Assembly (NCBI RefSeq): GCF_003612125.1
Contig: NZ_RAWI01000004.1
Span: 1 to 64,000 of the forward strand
DNA length: 64,000 bases
Source: Corallococcus praedator
GTDB lineage: Bacteria; Myxococcota; Myxococcia; Myxococcales; Myxococcaceae
Reading direction: 5' to 3'
In this document: piece after piece, positions 24,001 through 29,100 of the stretch
Position numbering within the stretch: the first letter of the stretch is position 1
Layout: every line of letters begins with the position of its first letter
Notes under the pieces: model-generated
Told to the model about the DNA's origin: nothing
Seen by the model: only the letters and a program-made list of their open reading frames with translations
Database searches by the model: none
Position numbers and translations under genes: made by a program

Positions 24001-26185
24001 TGGGCAGGTTGAGCTGGGTGATGCCCGCCGCCTCGCACCGGGCCAGGAACGCGTCCGGTACGTCCAGCATCTCCGGAGTGCGCAGCACCAGCGTGCCGCC
24101 CCGCGTGAGGCATGGGTAGATCTCCTCCGCGCTCGTGTCCCAACTGATGGACGCGAACTGGAGCACCCGGTCTCCCGGCTCCACCGGGCAGATGCGCCAC
24201 TCCGCCCGGATGAAGCTCGTCAGCGAGCGGTGCTGCACCACCACGCCCTTCGGACGTCCCGTGGAGCCCGACGTGTACAGCACGTACGCCGCTGCCTCCG
24301 GCGGGACCTCCACGCCCGGCGCCGTCGCATCGCCCACCTGCCTGAGCGATTCCACGTCCAGCCACACACAGCCCGGCGCCCCGCCCAGCTTCTCGCGGAA
24401 CGACTCGCGCGACACCACCACGCGCGCGCCGCTGTCCTCCAACATGAAGCCCAGCCGCTCCGTCGGGTACTCCGGATCCAGCGGCACGTAGGCACCGCCC
24501 GCCTTGAGCACGCCCAGGAGCGCCGCCAGCATCTCCACCGAGCGCTCCACGCACACGGCCACCCGGGACTCCAGCCCCACCCCATGCTCCCGCAGCCGCC
24601 TCGCCACGCGGTTCGCCCGCGCATCCAGCTCGCGGTACGTCACGGACTCGGGGCCTGAGACCACGGCCGTGGCCTCCGGCGTCCTCGCCACCTGCGCCTC
24701 GAACAGCGCATGGGCCCGGGCGTCGCGAGGCAGGGCTTCGCTCGCCCCGTTCCACTCCACCAGCAGCCGGTGACGCTCCGACGCCCGGAGCAACGGCAGG
24801 GCCTCCATCGCGCGGTCGGGAGACTCCACCGCCGCGTCGAGCAGCGACTCCAGGTGGCTCAACATCCCCTCGATGGTGGCCGCGTCGAACAGGTCCGCGT
24901 TGTACGTGGCCGCCAGCGTGATGCCTTCGGGGCCTCGCGCCATCATCAGCGTCAGGTCCAGCTCCGTGCTCGTCACGTCCGCGTCGAGCATCCGCACAAC
25001 CAGCCCCGGCACCTCGCGGACCCGAGGCAGCGCATCCAACTGCCCGAAGAGCACCTGGAACATCGGCGCGCGCGTCAGGTCGCGCTCCACACCCAGCGCC
25101 TTCAGCAGCGGCTCGAACGGGACGTGCGGGTGCGCGAAGGCCTCCACCGTGCCCGCCTTCGCGCGGCGCAGCAGCTCGCGGAAGTCCGGGCGGCCTGACA
25201 GGTCCGCGCGCAGCACCAGCGGTTCGAAGAAGAGGCCGATGAGCCCCTCCGTCTCCTTCCGGCTCCGGTTCGCGTATGGGGCACCGATGAGCAGGTCCTG
25301 CTGTCCGCTGTACCGGGACAGCAGCGCCTGGAGCCCGGCCAACACGGACATGAAGAGCGTGGCGCCCTCGTTCCGCGCCAATGCCTCCAGCCGCTCCACC
25401 AACGTCAGGGGCAGCACGGCCTTGCGCTGCTCCGCCCTCCCCGTCGCCGAGCGCCTGGGTCGATCCGTGGGCAGGTCCAGTTCGTGCGGCGCGCCCTCCA
25501 GCCGCTTGCGCCAGAACTCGAGGTGCGCGTCCAACGCCTCACCGCGCAACTGCCCCCGCTGCCACGCCGCGTAGTCCGCGTACTGGAGCGGCAGCTCCGG
25601 CAGCGGAGAGGGCTGGCCCTGGGAGAAGGCCGCATGGAGCGCCACCACCTCGTGGGTGAGCACGCCCATGGACCAGCCGTCGGAGATGATGTGATGCACC
25701 ACCACCAGGAGCACGTGCCGCTCCGGCGTCACCCGCAGCAGCACCACCCGGACCAGCGGGCCGCGCGCCAGGTCGAATGGCGTCTGCATCTCCCGCTGGA
25801 TGCGCTGGCGCACCGCGGCCTCACGCTCCTCCGCCGGGACGTCCTCCAGCCCTTCCACGGTGAAGGGAAGCCGGGCTTGCGCTTCCACGAGCTGCACCGG
25901 CGTTCCGGACACCTCACCGAAGTGCGTGCGCAGTGCTTCATGGCGGCGCGCCACCTCCTGGAAGCTGCGCTCCAGCACGGCCACGTCCAGGCGCCCCGAC
26001 AGCTCCACCACCAGCGGCAGGTTGTAGGCCGGGAGCCCGGGAGAGAGCTGCTCCAGGAACCACATGCGCTGCTGGGAGAACGTCAGCGGCAGCGCGGGCC
26101 GGGGCTTCTTCTCCAAACGCTTCGCGAGCAGCGCGAGCTTCTCCTCGCGCGTGAGCGTGGGCTTCTTGTCCGTCTCGTTCCCCAT
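1..26185 (-). CDS. Giant NRPS, third megasynthetase (3' end beyond window)
   Basis: Non-ribosomal peptide synthetase that continues the chain made by the two upstream proteins. The frame opens at an ATG (26185) 3 bp after the upstream stop and stays open to the window edge, giving more than 8728 aa. The N-terminus is a short charged helix (residues about 8-30) before the first C domain, probably a docking segment. I read eight C-A-PCP modules, at about 26080-22950, 22890-19800, 19720-16590, 16520-13400, 13350-10200, 10150-7030, 6980-3860 and 3780-690, then a partial C domain (630-1). There are no E, KR, MT or TE domains. PCPs carry the usual LGGHSL serine motif. A-domain codes read by eye are DTENVGTAVK, DALWLGGTFK, DAPQLGAVDK, DALWLGGTFK, DLTKVGHVGK and three more DALWLGGTFK. 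These suggest basic?, Val, unassigned, Val, Asp, Val, Val, Val. The C domains of modules 2 and 4 have altered HHxxxDG motifs (DY and DE). The release domain must lie further left. Confidence 0.95.
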   Translation of the reverse strand, partial: MGNETDKKPTLTREEKLALLAKRLEKKPRPALPLTFSQQRMWFLEQLSPGLPAYNLPLVVELSGRLDVAVLERSFQEVARRHEALRTHFGEVSGTPVQLVEAQARLPFTVEGLEDVPAEEREAAVRQRIQREMQTPFDLARGPLVRVVLLRVTPERHVLLVVVHHIISDGWSMGVLTHEVVALHAAFSQGQPSPLPELPLQYADYAAWQRGQLRGEALDAHLEFWRKRLEGAPHELDLPTDRPRRSATGRAEQRKAVLPLTLVERLEALARNEGATLFMSVLAGLQALLSRYSGQQDLLIGAPYANRSRKETEGLIGLFFEPLVLRADLSGRPDFRELLRRAKAGTVEAFAHPHVPFEPLLKALGVERDLTRAPMFQVLFGQLDALPRVREVPGLVVRMLDADVTSTELDLTLMMARGPEGITLAATYNADLFDAATIEGMLSHLESLLDAAVESPDRAMEALPLLRASERHRLLVEWNGASEALPRDARAHALFEAQVARTPEATAVVSGPESVTYRELDARANRVARRLREHGVGLESRVAVCVERSVEMLAALLGVLKAGGAYVPLDPEYPTERLGFMLEDSGARVVVSRESFREKLGGAPGCVWLDVESLRQVGDATAPGVEVPPEAAAYVLYTSGSTGRPKGVVVQHRSLTSFIRAEWRICPVEPGDRVLQFASISWDTSAEEIYPCLTRGGTLVLRTPEMLDVPDAFLARCEAAGITQLNLPTAFWHEVTASLDAGKARLPPGLKWVVIGGERAVPERVAQWRRRVGSTVPLLNTYGLTEVTAVATSVDLSAGPEEPGREVAIGRPLNNVRIYVLDGEREPVPAGVTGELYVGGEGVARGYLGRPELTAERFVPGPFGDGERLYRTGDKARWRRDGVLEYLGRGDTQVKVRGHRIEPGEVEAALLGQPGVREALVVVREDAPGDKRLVAYVVARDGQALEGGDVRAGLDQRLPRFMVPQAVVVLDRLPLLPNGKVDRKALPAPEAVREPRKQAHVAPRTPAEQMLAGFWAEVLRLESVGLYDNFFEVGGHSLLAMQLVARVREAFRVDLPLRDVFESPTVAALAERIARVVAVAGIQAPPLKRTAREDGTAPLSFAQQRLWFLAQLDPTNTSYNLWAPVRMTGALDVRALEQSFEALVLRHESLRTTFRTEGGSPVQFITSEARVPLEVVDLGSLPEGEREAAAKARAEEEVRRPFLLEQGPLLRTVLLKVSEQEHVLVLVMHHIVSDYWSMGILVREVSALYEALSRSLPSPLPELPVQYPDFSVWQREWLKGEVLETQLAYWRNQLEGAPRALELPTDKPRPVAQTFRGANRLVRWPKTLWREVEALGRREGATPFMVLLAAFQTVLSRYAGQEDVSVGAPIAGRTHSETEGLIGFFVNTLVLRAKLAPGQRFRELLAQVREVTLGAYAHQDVSFEKLVEELRPERDLSRSPFFQVTLTLQNTPASEVRLQGLTLKGMEAEEKTSKFDLSLVVEEVQDGVVAMVNYNSDLFEAGTMDRMLGHLNVLLEAAVARPEQRLWELPLMGPEEHQRLVKEWSGSASEYPREKSLPELFEAQVLKTPEAVAVEYGAQRLTYGELNRRANQLAHHLKGMGVGPEVRVGLCVERSLELVVSVLGILKAGGVYVPLDASYPLERLAWMKREAGVALLVAQEKLADEVASGGELVVSVDTEWGAIARQPENNPSPSVGGGNLAYVMFTSGSTGQPKGVGVPHRAVSRLVLGTDFAHFGPEEVWLQLAPISFDASTLEVWGALLHGSKLVVYPAGTPSLEELGRKLEEAGITSLWLTAALFEQMQARQPQALAKVRQVLAGGDVLPVGRVKERLASGGMLINGYGPTENTTFSSTHRMEGPEEVGTSVSIGRPIRNTAAYVLDGAMQPVPVGVPGELYVGGEGLARGYLGQPGLTAERFVPNPFAEGARLYRTGDVVRWLSNGTLEFTGRKDTQVKVRGYRIELGEVEAALSQSAGVSEAVVVARDDGAEGKRLVAYVTAEEGAELEASELRSHVKQRLPEYMVPSAYVVLDALPLTPNGKVDRKALPAPEARSPEPERFVAPRTVTEQKLAAIFTEVLNTAQVGLDGDFFELGGHSLLATQLVSRVREAFQVELPLRDVFESPTVEKLALRVEQTQAGIAAVQAPPLKRMPRLGALPLSFAQQRLWFLDQLEPGSPLYNIPLAIRLSGELHVDALEHALRELVRRHEVLRTTFRTEGGTPVQIISHPPVFTLMVVDLSSFPPEQAEEEVHRLLHEESLRAFDLSSGPLLRTRLLKRSEQEHVLLANMHHIVSDGWSMGVIVRELSALYGAFREGRPSPLPELEVQYADFAAWQRAWLRSGALRRQLDWWRQQLAGAPQVLALPTDRPLPAMQTFRGATVPVRLSQATSSAVKALAQREGATAFMVLLAGFQALLSRYSGQDDLVVGVPVAGRNRAETEGLIGFFVNTLALRARPSAEKPFLSLLREVKDVALGAYAHQDVPFEQLVEELQPERSLGHSPLFQVMFSLLNTPMPEALLPGLEMSAMDMELGAAKFFLTLALEDQADGFGGVFEYNSDLFEPATVQRMVAHWVTLLEAAVATPEQRLAGLPLLSSEERHRLLVEWNDTSVEYPRDTPVHVQVAALAARIPEAVALSWDEGQLTYAELMARSRSLAGHLRKLGVGPEVRVGLCARRSPEMVVGLIAILEAGGAWVPLEPDAPSERLALMLEDARPAVLLTQRALRDVLPASATPVVLLDEDLEPASSEAWDSGVVADNAAYVLFTSGSTGRPKGVLVSHRALARHTAWYSAALALGGEDRVLQKASLGFDASVPEVLATLVSGSRLVLPPAEAESDTDALLASLERLRVTVLQLVPSQLRVLLEDARVERAAGLRVLLSGGEALPVEFVRQVNERLPSTLFVNAYGPTETTVDATAWLGGDPGEGPTVPIGRPIGNTRAYVLDTRGQPVPAGVPGELFIGGEGLARGYVGRPDLTAERFGPDTFGGDPGARLYRTGDRARWLAGGTLEFLGRVDTQVKVRGYRIELAEVEAVLAEHPAVRVAVVVAREDVPGDMRLVAYVVPRVSRTPEPSTEGADGLDAAELRTHLGRRLPPPMVPSRFVVLASLPLLPNGKVDRKALPAPDVDVTEREYLAPRTPTEELLSGFFSRLLGVERVGVHDGFFELGGHSLLATQLVSRVRSTFRVELALRELFEAPTVAELALRVDKAQRRGPGLSVVPRSQSQSHARELPLSFAQQRLWFLDQLQPGSAFYNVPAGVKLTGPLDARALEWSFEELVRRHESLRTTFRAEGGTPVQVIAPEPELAFAVVSLEEVPEAGREAEAKRWAEEEAQRPFDLKKGPLLRATLLRLREQEHVLVLVMHHIVSDEWSMGILVREVAALYEALAQGQRSPLPELPLQYGDYAAWQHAWLKGEVLETQLAYWRQHLEGAPRALELPTDKPRPAMQTFHGGLLEAMWPAELWAAVKALGQKEGATPFMVLLAAFQTVLSRYAGQDDVSVGSPIAGRTREETEGLIGFFVNTLVLRTKLSPGQSFRELLARVREVTLGAYAHQDVPFEKLVEELHPERDLSRGPLFQVTLTLQNTPASEFRLRELTLKGMDSEEKTSKFDLSLLVEEAPHGLAVAVNYNSDLYEAQTMCRLMGHLRVLLTEAVARPEQRLWELPLMEAAEQQRLVKEWSGTAVAYPRDSSLSVLFEAQVLKTPEAVAVEYGAQRLTYGELNRKANQLAHHLRGMGVGPEVRVGLCVERSLELVVSVLGILKAGGVYVPLDASYPLERLSWMKREAGVALLVAQEKLADEVAWGGELVVSVDTEWGAIARQPESNPSPSVVGGNLAYVMFTSGSTGQPKGVGVPHRAVSRLVLGTDFAHFGPEEVWLQLAPISFDASTLEVWGALLHGAKLVVYPAGTPSLEELGRKLEEASITSLWLTAALFEQMQARQPQALAKVKQVLAGGDVLPVGRVKERLASGGMLINGYGPTENTTFSSTHRMETAEEVGTTVSIGRPIPNTTAHVLDATMQPVPVGVPGELYVGGEGLARGYLGQPGLTAERFVPNPFAEGARLYRTGDVVRWLSNGTLEFTGRKDTQVKVRGYRIELGEVEAALSQSAGVSEAVVVARDDGAEGKRLVAYVTARAGAELEASELRSHVKQRLPEYMVPSAYVVLDALPLTPNGKVDRKALPAPDAEGTASARFIPPRTTIEQKLAAIFAEVLKVERVGLDGDFFELGGHSLLATQLVSRVREVFQVELPLRDVFESPTVEKLSRWLEGVLTLAPGLQVPPLKRVPRTDALPLSFAQQRLWFLDQLEPGSPSYNIPVAVKLTGTVRVDALEHAFDALVRRHESLRTTFHAEGGAPVQRISQDSRVRLPVVDLSGLPAAERTTEAQRRVGQEASLPFSLEQGPLLRTVLLKLSEQEHVLVLVMHHLVSDGWSMGVLVREVAALYEACSQGLPSPLPELPLQYADYAVWQREWLQGEVLEAQLAWWKEQLQGAPRALELPTDRPRPAVQTFRGDSRDVRWPHALWESVKTLAHREGSTPFMVVLAAFQTVLSRYSGQDDVCVGSPIANRTRAETEGLIGFFINTLVLRARLGGNPTFRELLAQVRETTLGAYAHQDIPFERLVEELKPDRDLSRSPLFQVMFILQNTPTVELRLPGLTLEGMDGEARTSKFDLTLELTETPQGLSVSAVYNSDLFEPGTMDRLLGHLRVLLEAALRTPDVRLAELPLLGEDEQRRVLVEWNDTRTPFAPATVQALFEAQVERTPDALAVVAEDSRLTYRELNLRANQLAHHLRSLGVGPDVVVGLYLDRSASALVGLWGILKSGGAYVPLDLAFPAERLRGVLADAGARVLVTQSALAEALGWDGGAVIRLDADAGRLMERSEGSPVPTAAPENLAYVIFTSGSTGRPKGVAIEHRQLVNYVQGVSQRLELPEGASFASVSTLAADLGHTAVFPTLCRGGALHLVSRERASDPSALAALFEHESVDCLKIVPAHLQALLASGNPERVLPRQRLVLGGDVSDWALIDRVRALSPELVVFNHYGPTETTVGVLTQRVERGTEGRVSASVPLGRPIPNARIYVLDAHLRPVPAGIPGELCIGGSAVGRGYLGRPDLTAERFVPDAHSDVPGARMYRTGDRVRLLAEGRVEFLGRVDHQLKVRGYRVEPGEVEAALERHPDVREAVVVAREAVTGGKRLVAYAVPKPGQSLEAEALRDYLGWTLPDYMVPQAFVVLEALPLTPNGKVDRGALPAPDFQATEPEAFVAPRTATEEVLAGLFAEVLGLERVGVHAGFFELGGHSLLATQAISRIRGAFGIELPLRELFEAPTVAMLAERVDRSARSDAAFVAPPLKPRADRKDVLPLSFAQQRLWFLEQLASGSAFYNVPAVVRLTGPLDVAALERGFEALVRRHESLRTTFRSEGGLPVQVISPAGRVALELVDLGGLPGAEREQEARRRAEAESLRPFDLEKGPLLRTTLLRLGSQEHVLVLMMHHIVSDGWSMNVLVREVAALYEAFSLGRAAPLPELAVQYADYAVWQREWLKGEVLEAQLGYWKQRLEGAPAALELPTDKPRPAVQTYRGELRHVLWPRALWRDLEVLGRRERATPFMVLLAAFQTVLSRYSGQEDVSVGAPIAGRTHGETEGLIGFFANMLVLRAKLTPGQSFRELLARTREATLGAYAHQEVPFEKLVEELRPERDLSRSPLFQVTLTLQNTPVTEVKLARGLRLAGVESEGKTSKFDLSLVVEEVPQGVVAAVNYNSDLYEAATMQRLLGHLRVLLEEAVRAPEKRLRELPLMGPEERQRLVREWSGSAAEYPRERSLPELFEAQVLKTPDAVAVEYGAQRLTYGELNRKANQLAHHLRGMGVGPEVRVGLCVERSLELVVSVLGILKAGGVYVPLDASYPLERLSWMKREAGVALLVAQEKLADEVASGGELVVSVDTEWGAIARHPESNPSPSSGGGNLAYVMFTSGSTGQPKGVGVPHRAVSRLVLGTDFAHFGPEEVWLQLAPISFDASTLEVWGALLHGAKLVVYPAGTPSLEELGRKLEEASITSLWLTAALFEQMQARQPQALAKVRQVLAGGDVLPVGRVKERLAAGGVLINGYGPTENTTFSSTHRMETAEEVGTTVSIGRPIPNTTAYVLDGAMQPVPVGVPGELYVGGEGLAIGYVGRPELTAERFVPNPFAEGARLYRTGDVVRWLNNGTLEFTGRRDTQVKVRGYRIELGEVEAALSQSAGVSEAVVVARDDGAEGKRLVAYVTARAGAELEASALRSHVKQRLPEYMVPSAYVVLDALPLTPNGKVDRKALPAPEARSPGPERFVAPRTDTEQKLAAIFANVLNVEHISLDGDFFELGGHSLLATQLVSRVREELRVELPLRDVFEASTVEKLALRIEEKLGQEESAVRAPPLRRAPRDKPLPLSFAQQRLWFLDQLEPGSSFYNVPSVVKLTGRLDTTALETSFRELVRRHESLRTTFRAEGGEPVQVIAEAPAQSFHLLDVSELAAERDVTAQRWVAEEIQRPFNLEQGPLLRATLLRLSEEEHVLVLVMHHIVSDGWSMGVLVREVVARYEAHSQGRASPLPELPVQYADYAVWQREWLKGEVLEAQLGYWKQRLEGAPRALELPTDKPRPAVQTYRGDTRPVQWPRALWESVKGLAQRENATPFMVLLAAFQAVLGRYAGQEDVSVGSAIANRTRAETEGLIGFFVNTLVLRAKLKPEESFRQLLAQVRETTLGAYAHQEVPFERLVEELQPERDLSRGPLFQVMFVLQNAPGSAVSLPGLKLEAAESSGKTAKFDLTLGLGESEEGLSGALEFNSDLFEGRTVERLLGHLRVLLEDAVRAPEKRLWELPLMGPEEQQRLVKAWSGTAAEYPRDSSLQVLFEAQVQRTPETVAVEYGAQRLTYGELNRRANQLAHHLRLMGVGPEVRVGLCVERSLELVVSVLGILKAGGAYVPLDASYPLERLSWMQREAGVTLLVGQQKLLQPMGLAEGASVVSVDTEWDTLIASQPVSNLPAQVGGGSLAYVMFTSGSTGQPKGVGVPHRAVSRLVLGTDFARFGPEEVWLQLAPISFDASTLEVWGALLHGSKLVVYPAGTPSLEELGRKLEEASITSLWLTAALFEQMQARQPQGLAKVKQVLAGGDVLPVGRVKERLTTGGVLINGYGPTENTTFSSTHRMEGPDEVGTTVSIGQPIQNTTAYVLDGTMQPVPVGVPGELYVGGEGLARGYVGRPELTAERFVPNPFGQGDRLYRTGDMARWQDDGRLEFLGRKDTQVKVRGYRIELGEVEAALSQSAGVSEAVVVARDDGAEGKRLVAYVTARAGAELEASELRSHVKQRLPEYMVPSAYVVLDALPLTPNGKVDRKALPAPAAAHRTTGSDYEAPRTPTEELLAGLYSQVLRVERIGSKDHFFELGGHSLLATQVISRIRGAFGIELPLRELFEAPTVAALAERIDEATRAGQSLTAPPLKQRVDREAALPLSFAQQRLWFLDQMEPGSAFYNVPAVVRVEGVLETEVLRRSFEELVRRHESLRTTFSTQNAKPVQIITSEPVLAFRLVELGPVPEGLRAAEAMRLAEQESHQPFDLERGPLLRVTLLKLSKEEHVLVLVMHHIVSDGWSMNVLVREVAALYEAFSLGRPAPLPELAVQYADYAVWQREWLKGEVLEAQLDYWKRRLEGAPRALELPTDRPRPAVQTFRGGHFEHQWSKPLWERAKALAQREGATPFMVVLAAFQTVLSRYSGQEDVSVGSPIAGRTQGETEGLIGFFANMLVLRAKLSPEQSFRELLAQTREATLGAYAHQEVPFEKLVEELQPERDLSRGPLFQVTLTLQNTPVTEVKLAQGLTLSGLESEGKTSKFDLSLVVEEVPQGVVAAVNYNSDLFDAETMHRLLEHLRVLLDAAVEQPEKRLCELPLMGQEERQRLVREWGGTPAEYPRESSLSVLFEAQVLKTPEAVAVEYGAQRLTYGELNRRANQLAHHLRSMGVGPEVRVGLCVERSLELVVSVLGILKAGGVYVPLDASYPLERLSWMKREAEVALLVAQEKLADEVASGGELVVSVDTEWGAIARHPESNPSPSVVGGNLAYVMFTSGSTGQPKGVGVPHRAVSRLVLGTDFAHFGPEEVWLQLAPISFDASTLEVWGALLHGAKLVVYPAGTPSLEELGRKLEEACITSLWLTAALFEQMQARQPQALAKVKQVLAGGDVLPVGRVKERLASGGMLINGYGPTENTTFSSTHRMETAEEVGTTVSIGRPIRNTTAYVLDGTMQPVPVGVPGELYVGGEGLARGYLGQPGLTAERFVPNPFAEGARLYRTGDVVRWLSNGTLEFTGRKDTQVKVRGYRIELGEVESALSQSAGVSEAVVVARDDGAEGKRLVAYVTARAGAELEASELRSHVKQRLPEYMVPSAYVVLDALPLTPNGKVDRRALPAPDVAGTALARFVAPRTVTEEKLAAIFAEVLMVERVGLDGDFFELGGHSLLATQLVSRVREAFQVELPLRDIFEAPTVEKLAHQLERTSGPGLAVHGPPLVRASREGTLPLSFAQQRLWFLDQLEPGSSFYNVPVAVKLTGTLDIGALERSFDDLVRRHESLRTTFHTEGGSPVQVIDARSQTRLEVVELGTLPATERALEAKRLAEQEAVRPFNLEQGPLLRATLLSLTEEEHVLVLVMHHIVSDGWSMGVLVREVVARYEAHSQGRASPLPELPVQYADYAVWQREWLKGEVLEAQLSWWKHQLEGAPRAL
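960..2450 (-). repeat. Val-type A domain repeat, copy in module 8
   Basis: One of five near-identical A-domain coding segments in the third megasynthetase (code DALWLGGTFK; A4 SFDASTLEVW, A5 GYGPTENTTF). By eye, long stretches match the other copies with only scattered changes, for example 1460-1560 and 1790-1970. Confidence 0.85.
4130..5630 (-). repeat. Val-type A domain repeat, copy in module 7
   Basis: Same A-domain segment and code as the other four copies. This copy differs most around 5160-5300 (linker after A3) and 4430-4500, where the sequence departs from the others. Confidence 0.85.
7310..8800 (-). repeat. Val-type A domain repeat, copy in module 6
   Basis: Same segment and code. 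About 8100-8340 looks essentially identical to 14470-14700 in module 4, while about 7960-8040 matches the module 2 copy (20720-20800) better. That is a mosaic pattern. Confidence 0.85.
10200..13350 (-). other. NRPS module 5 of third protein: C-A-PCP, predicted aspartate
   Basis: C domain HHLVSDGWS. The A4 region reads AADLGHTAVF rather than SFDxSxxE, and A5 is HYGPTETTVG. Aligning that Asp with position 235 gives DLTKVGHVGK, one residue from the surfactin Asp code. Asn is the main alternative. It is the only acidic residue predicted in the window. Confidence 0.75.
13670..15160 (-). repeat. Val-type A domain repeat, copy in module 4
   Basis: Same segment and code. The stretch 13985-14130 matches the module 8 copy (1245-1400) almost base for base, whereas 14470-14700 matches module 6. 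Confidence 0.85.
16590..19720 (-). other. NRPS module 3 of third protein: C-A-PCP, substrate unassigned
   Basis: C domain HHIVSDGWS; A domain GFDASVPEVL and AYGPTETTVD. The code DAPQLGAVDK matches nothing I can place with confidence. The A domain is clearly divergent from its valine-type neighbours but all core motifs are present. Confidence 0.7.
20060..21540 (-). repeat. Val-type A domain repeat, copy in module 2
   Basis: Same segment and code, separated from the other copies by the divergent module 3. The near-identity across more than 18 kb of one gene points to ongoing homogenisation. Confidence 0.85.
22930..26185 (-). other. NRPS module 1 of third protein: C-A-PCP, basic residue?
   Basis: C domain HHIISDGWS; A domain SWDTSAEEIY and TYGLTEVTAV, code DTENVGTAVK. 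The Glu at the third position is common in A domains for Lys, Orn or Arg, so a basic residue is a weak guess. PCP VGGHSL. Confidence 0.7.
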
Positions 26186-26188
26186 GGC

Positions 26189-29100
26189 TCAGCTCTCCGC
26201 CTCGGTCGCGTCCAGCAGTGCGTCCAGTTCCTCGTCCGACAGCTGATCCAGCGAGGCCGGATCCAACTCCCTCGACACCCGTGCGATGGGCGCGTCCGCG
26301 AGTTGCTGCATCGAGCCCGCCATCCGCGACACCACCTCCGCCAGCCCCGCGAGCGTGGGCGACTCGAACACCGCCGTCAGAGGCAGCTCCACGCCCAGGG
26401 CCTCGCGCACGCGCGAGACGATCTGCGCGGCCATCAGCGAGTGGCCTCCCAGGGCGAAGAAGTCGTCCCGGGCGCCAATGCGCGGACGTCCGAGCAGCTC
26501 CGTCCAGATGCCCGCCAACGTCAGCTCCTCCGGCGTCGCGGGGGCGACGTACTCCGCGGCGTTGCCCGTGGGCGCAACGCGCGCACGCAGCAGCCGCCGG
26601 TCCACCTTCCCGCTCGGCGTCAGCGGCAGTGACTCCAGCGCCTCGAAGGCCGAGGGCACCATGAAGTCCGGCAGCCGCTCCTTGAGGAACGCGCGCAGTG
26701 CTGAAGCATCCAGCACCTGTTCCGGCTTCAGGACGACCCACGCCACCAACCGGGCCTCGCCGGGCGCGCTCTCGTGCGCCACGACGGCCACGCGGGTGAC
26801 CGCCGGATGGAGCGCCAGCGACGCCTCCACCTCGCCGGGTTCTACCCGGGCGCCGCGCACCTTCACCTGATCATCCGCCCGGCCCAGGTACTCCAGCCGG
26901 CCGTCCATCCGCCACCGCGCCACGTCTCCCGTGCGGTACATCCGCGCGCCGGGCTCCTGACCGAACGGCTCCGGCATGAAGCGCTCCGCCGTCGCCTCCG
27001 GCCGGCCCAGGTAGCCCCGCGCCACGCCGGGCCCCGCCACGTACAGCTCGCCCCGCACGCCGGGCGGTACGGGCCGAAGCGAACCATCCAGGACGTACGC
27101 CCGCAGGTTGTCGATGGGCCGCCCGATGGAGACCGGGCCCGCGGTCACCTCGTCCGCCGTCGCGTCCGCCGCGACCTCCGAGGAGCCGTAGAGGTTGAGC
27201 AGCCGCGCATGCGGCATCCGCTCGCGGAAGCGCGCCGCCAGCTCGTCCGGCAGCCGCTCGCCGCTCGTCACCCAGGAGCGCAGCGAAGGCAGGCGCCGCG
27301 CCACGTCCGGCACCTCCAGCAACGCCCGCAGCAACGAGGGCACCAGCACCAGCCGCGTCACCCGGCCTGCTTCCAGTGCGTCCACCAGCCGCGCCGGATC
27401 CTTCACCGTGTCGTCCGGCAGCAGCACGGAGGGCACGCCCGCCAGCAGCGGCCCCAGCAGCTCCCACACCGAGTCCACGAAGCTCAGCGCCGTCTTCACG
27501 ACGCACACCTCGCCGGGCTCGAACGGGAAGGTGCGCCACATCCAGGCGAAGCGGTTGAGCGTCGCCTTGTGCGTGGCCATCACGCCCTTGGGCCGGCCCG
27601 TGGAGCCGGAGGTGAAGATGACGTACGCGAGCGCGTCACCTCCTGGCGCTGGTGGCAGCGGCTCGCCGCCTTCCGGACCGTCCTCCTCCAGCCACAACGT
27701 GGGCGTGCCCGCATGCGGAGGCAGCCGGTCCGCCAGATGCCGCCGTGCGAGCAGCACCGACGGCCGGCTCTCCTCCACCATCCACGTCAGCCGCTCGCGC
27801 GGATACGCGGGATCCAACGGCACGTAGGCGCCGCCCGCCTTCAACACGGCCAGCACCGCCGCCACCATCTCCACCGATCGGTCCGCGCACAGGGCCACCC
27901 GTGATTCGGGCCCCACGCCCACGCTGCGCAGCCGACGGGCAAGCCGCTCCGCCCGGGCCGACAGCTCCCGGTACGTCACGCGCGTGTCTCTCGCCATCAG
28001 GGCCAGCGCGTCCGGCGTCCGGGCCACCCGCGCGTCGAAGAGCGCCGACAGGCTGGCGTCCTCGTCGAAGGCGATGCGCGGTCCGTTCCAGTCCTCCAGC
28101 ACCCGCCGCCGCTCCTCGTCGCGCAGCATCGCCACGTCGGCGATCCGCTCCACTCCGGAGGCCAGTCCCTCCAGCAGCACGCGCCAGTGCTCCAGCAACC
28201 GGGCCACCATCTCCGCGCCCAGGAGCGCGGGGGCGTAGGCCAGACTCAGGCGCAGCTTCTCGCCGGGAACCACGTAGGCGATGAGCGGGTAGTTGCCCTG
28301 CTCCTGGCTCTCCACGTCCCGCACTTCCAGGCCCGGGACGTTCTGGCCCAGCGAGGTGTCGAGCGGGTAGTTCTCGAAGATGAGCAGGCTGTCGAAGAGC
28401 GGCAGCCCGCGCGGCACCTCGCTCCAGCCCTTCACCTGGACCAGCGGACTGTGCTCGTACCGGCGCAGCTCCAGTTGGCGGGCCTGGAGCTTCTGCAGCC
28501 AGGGCACCACCGCCTCACCGGAAGGCAGTCCCACGCGGATGGGCAGCGAGTTGATGAACAGGCCCACCATGGACTCGGCGTCCGGCAGGTCCACCGGGCG
28601 GCCGGAGACGGTGGCTCCGAACACCACGTCCTCCTCGCCCGCGTAGCGGCCGAGCAGCAACGCCCACGCGCCCTGCGCCAGCGTATTGAGCGTCACCGCG
28701 TTGCGCCGCGCGAAGGACTGGAGCGACGCGGTGGCTTCTTGCGACAGCCACAGCTTCTCCTCGCCCGTGACAGCGGCCTCCACTCCGGGCGCCACGGGCC
28801 GCGCGCCCGGCAGCGGTGTCGGCGTGGTGAAGCCCGCCAGCTCCTTGCGCCAGAACGCCTCCGCCAGCGACAGGTCCTGCCGCTGCACCCAGGCCATGTA
28901 GTCGCGCCAGGCGGGAGGACGCGGCAGCGAGGGCTCGCGGCCTTCGGTGAGCGCCGCGTAGCAGGCGAAGACCTGTTGCAGCATCAGGCCCACGCTCCAT
29001 CCGTCCATCACCAGGTGGTGGTGGCTCCAGAGGAAGCGGTACTCCTCCTCTTCCACCCGGACCACCTGCATCCGGGCTAGCGGCGCGGGCGACAGCTTGA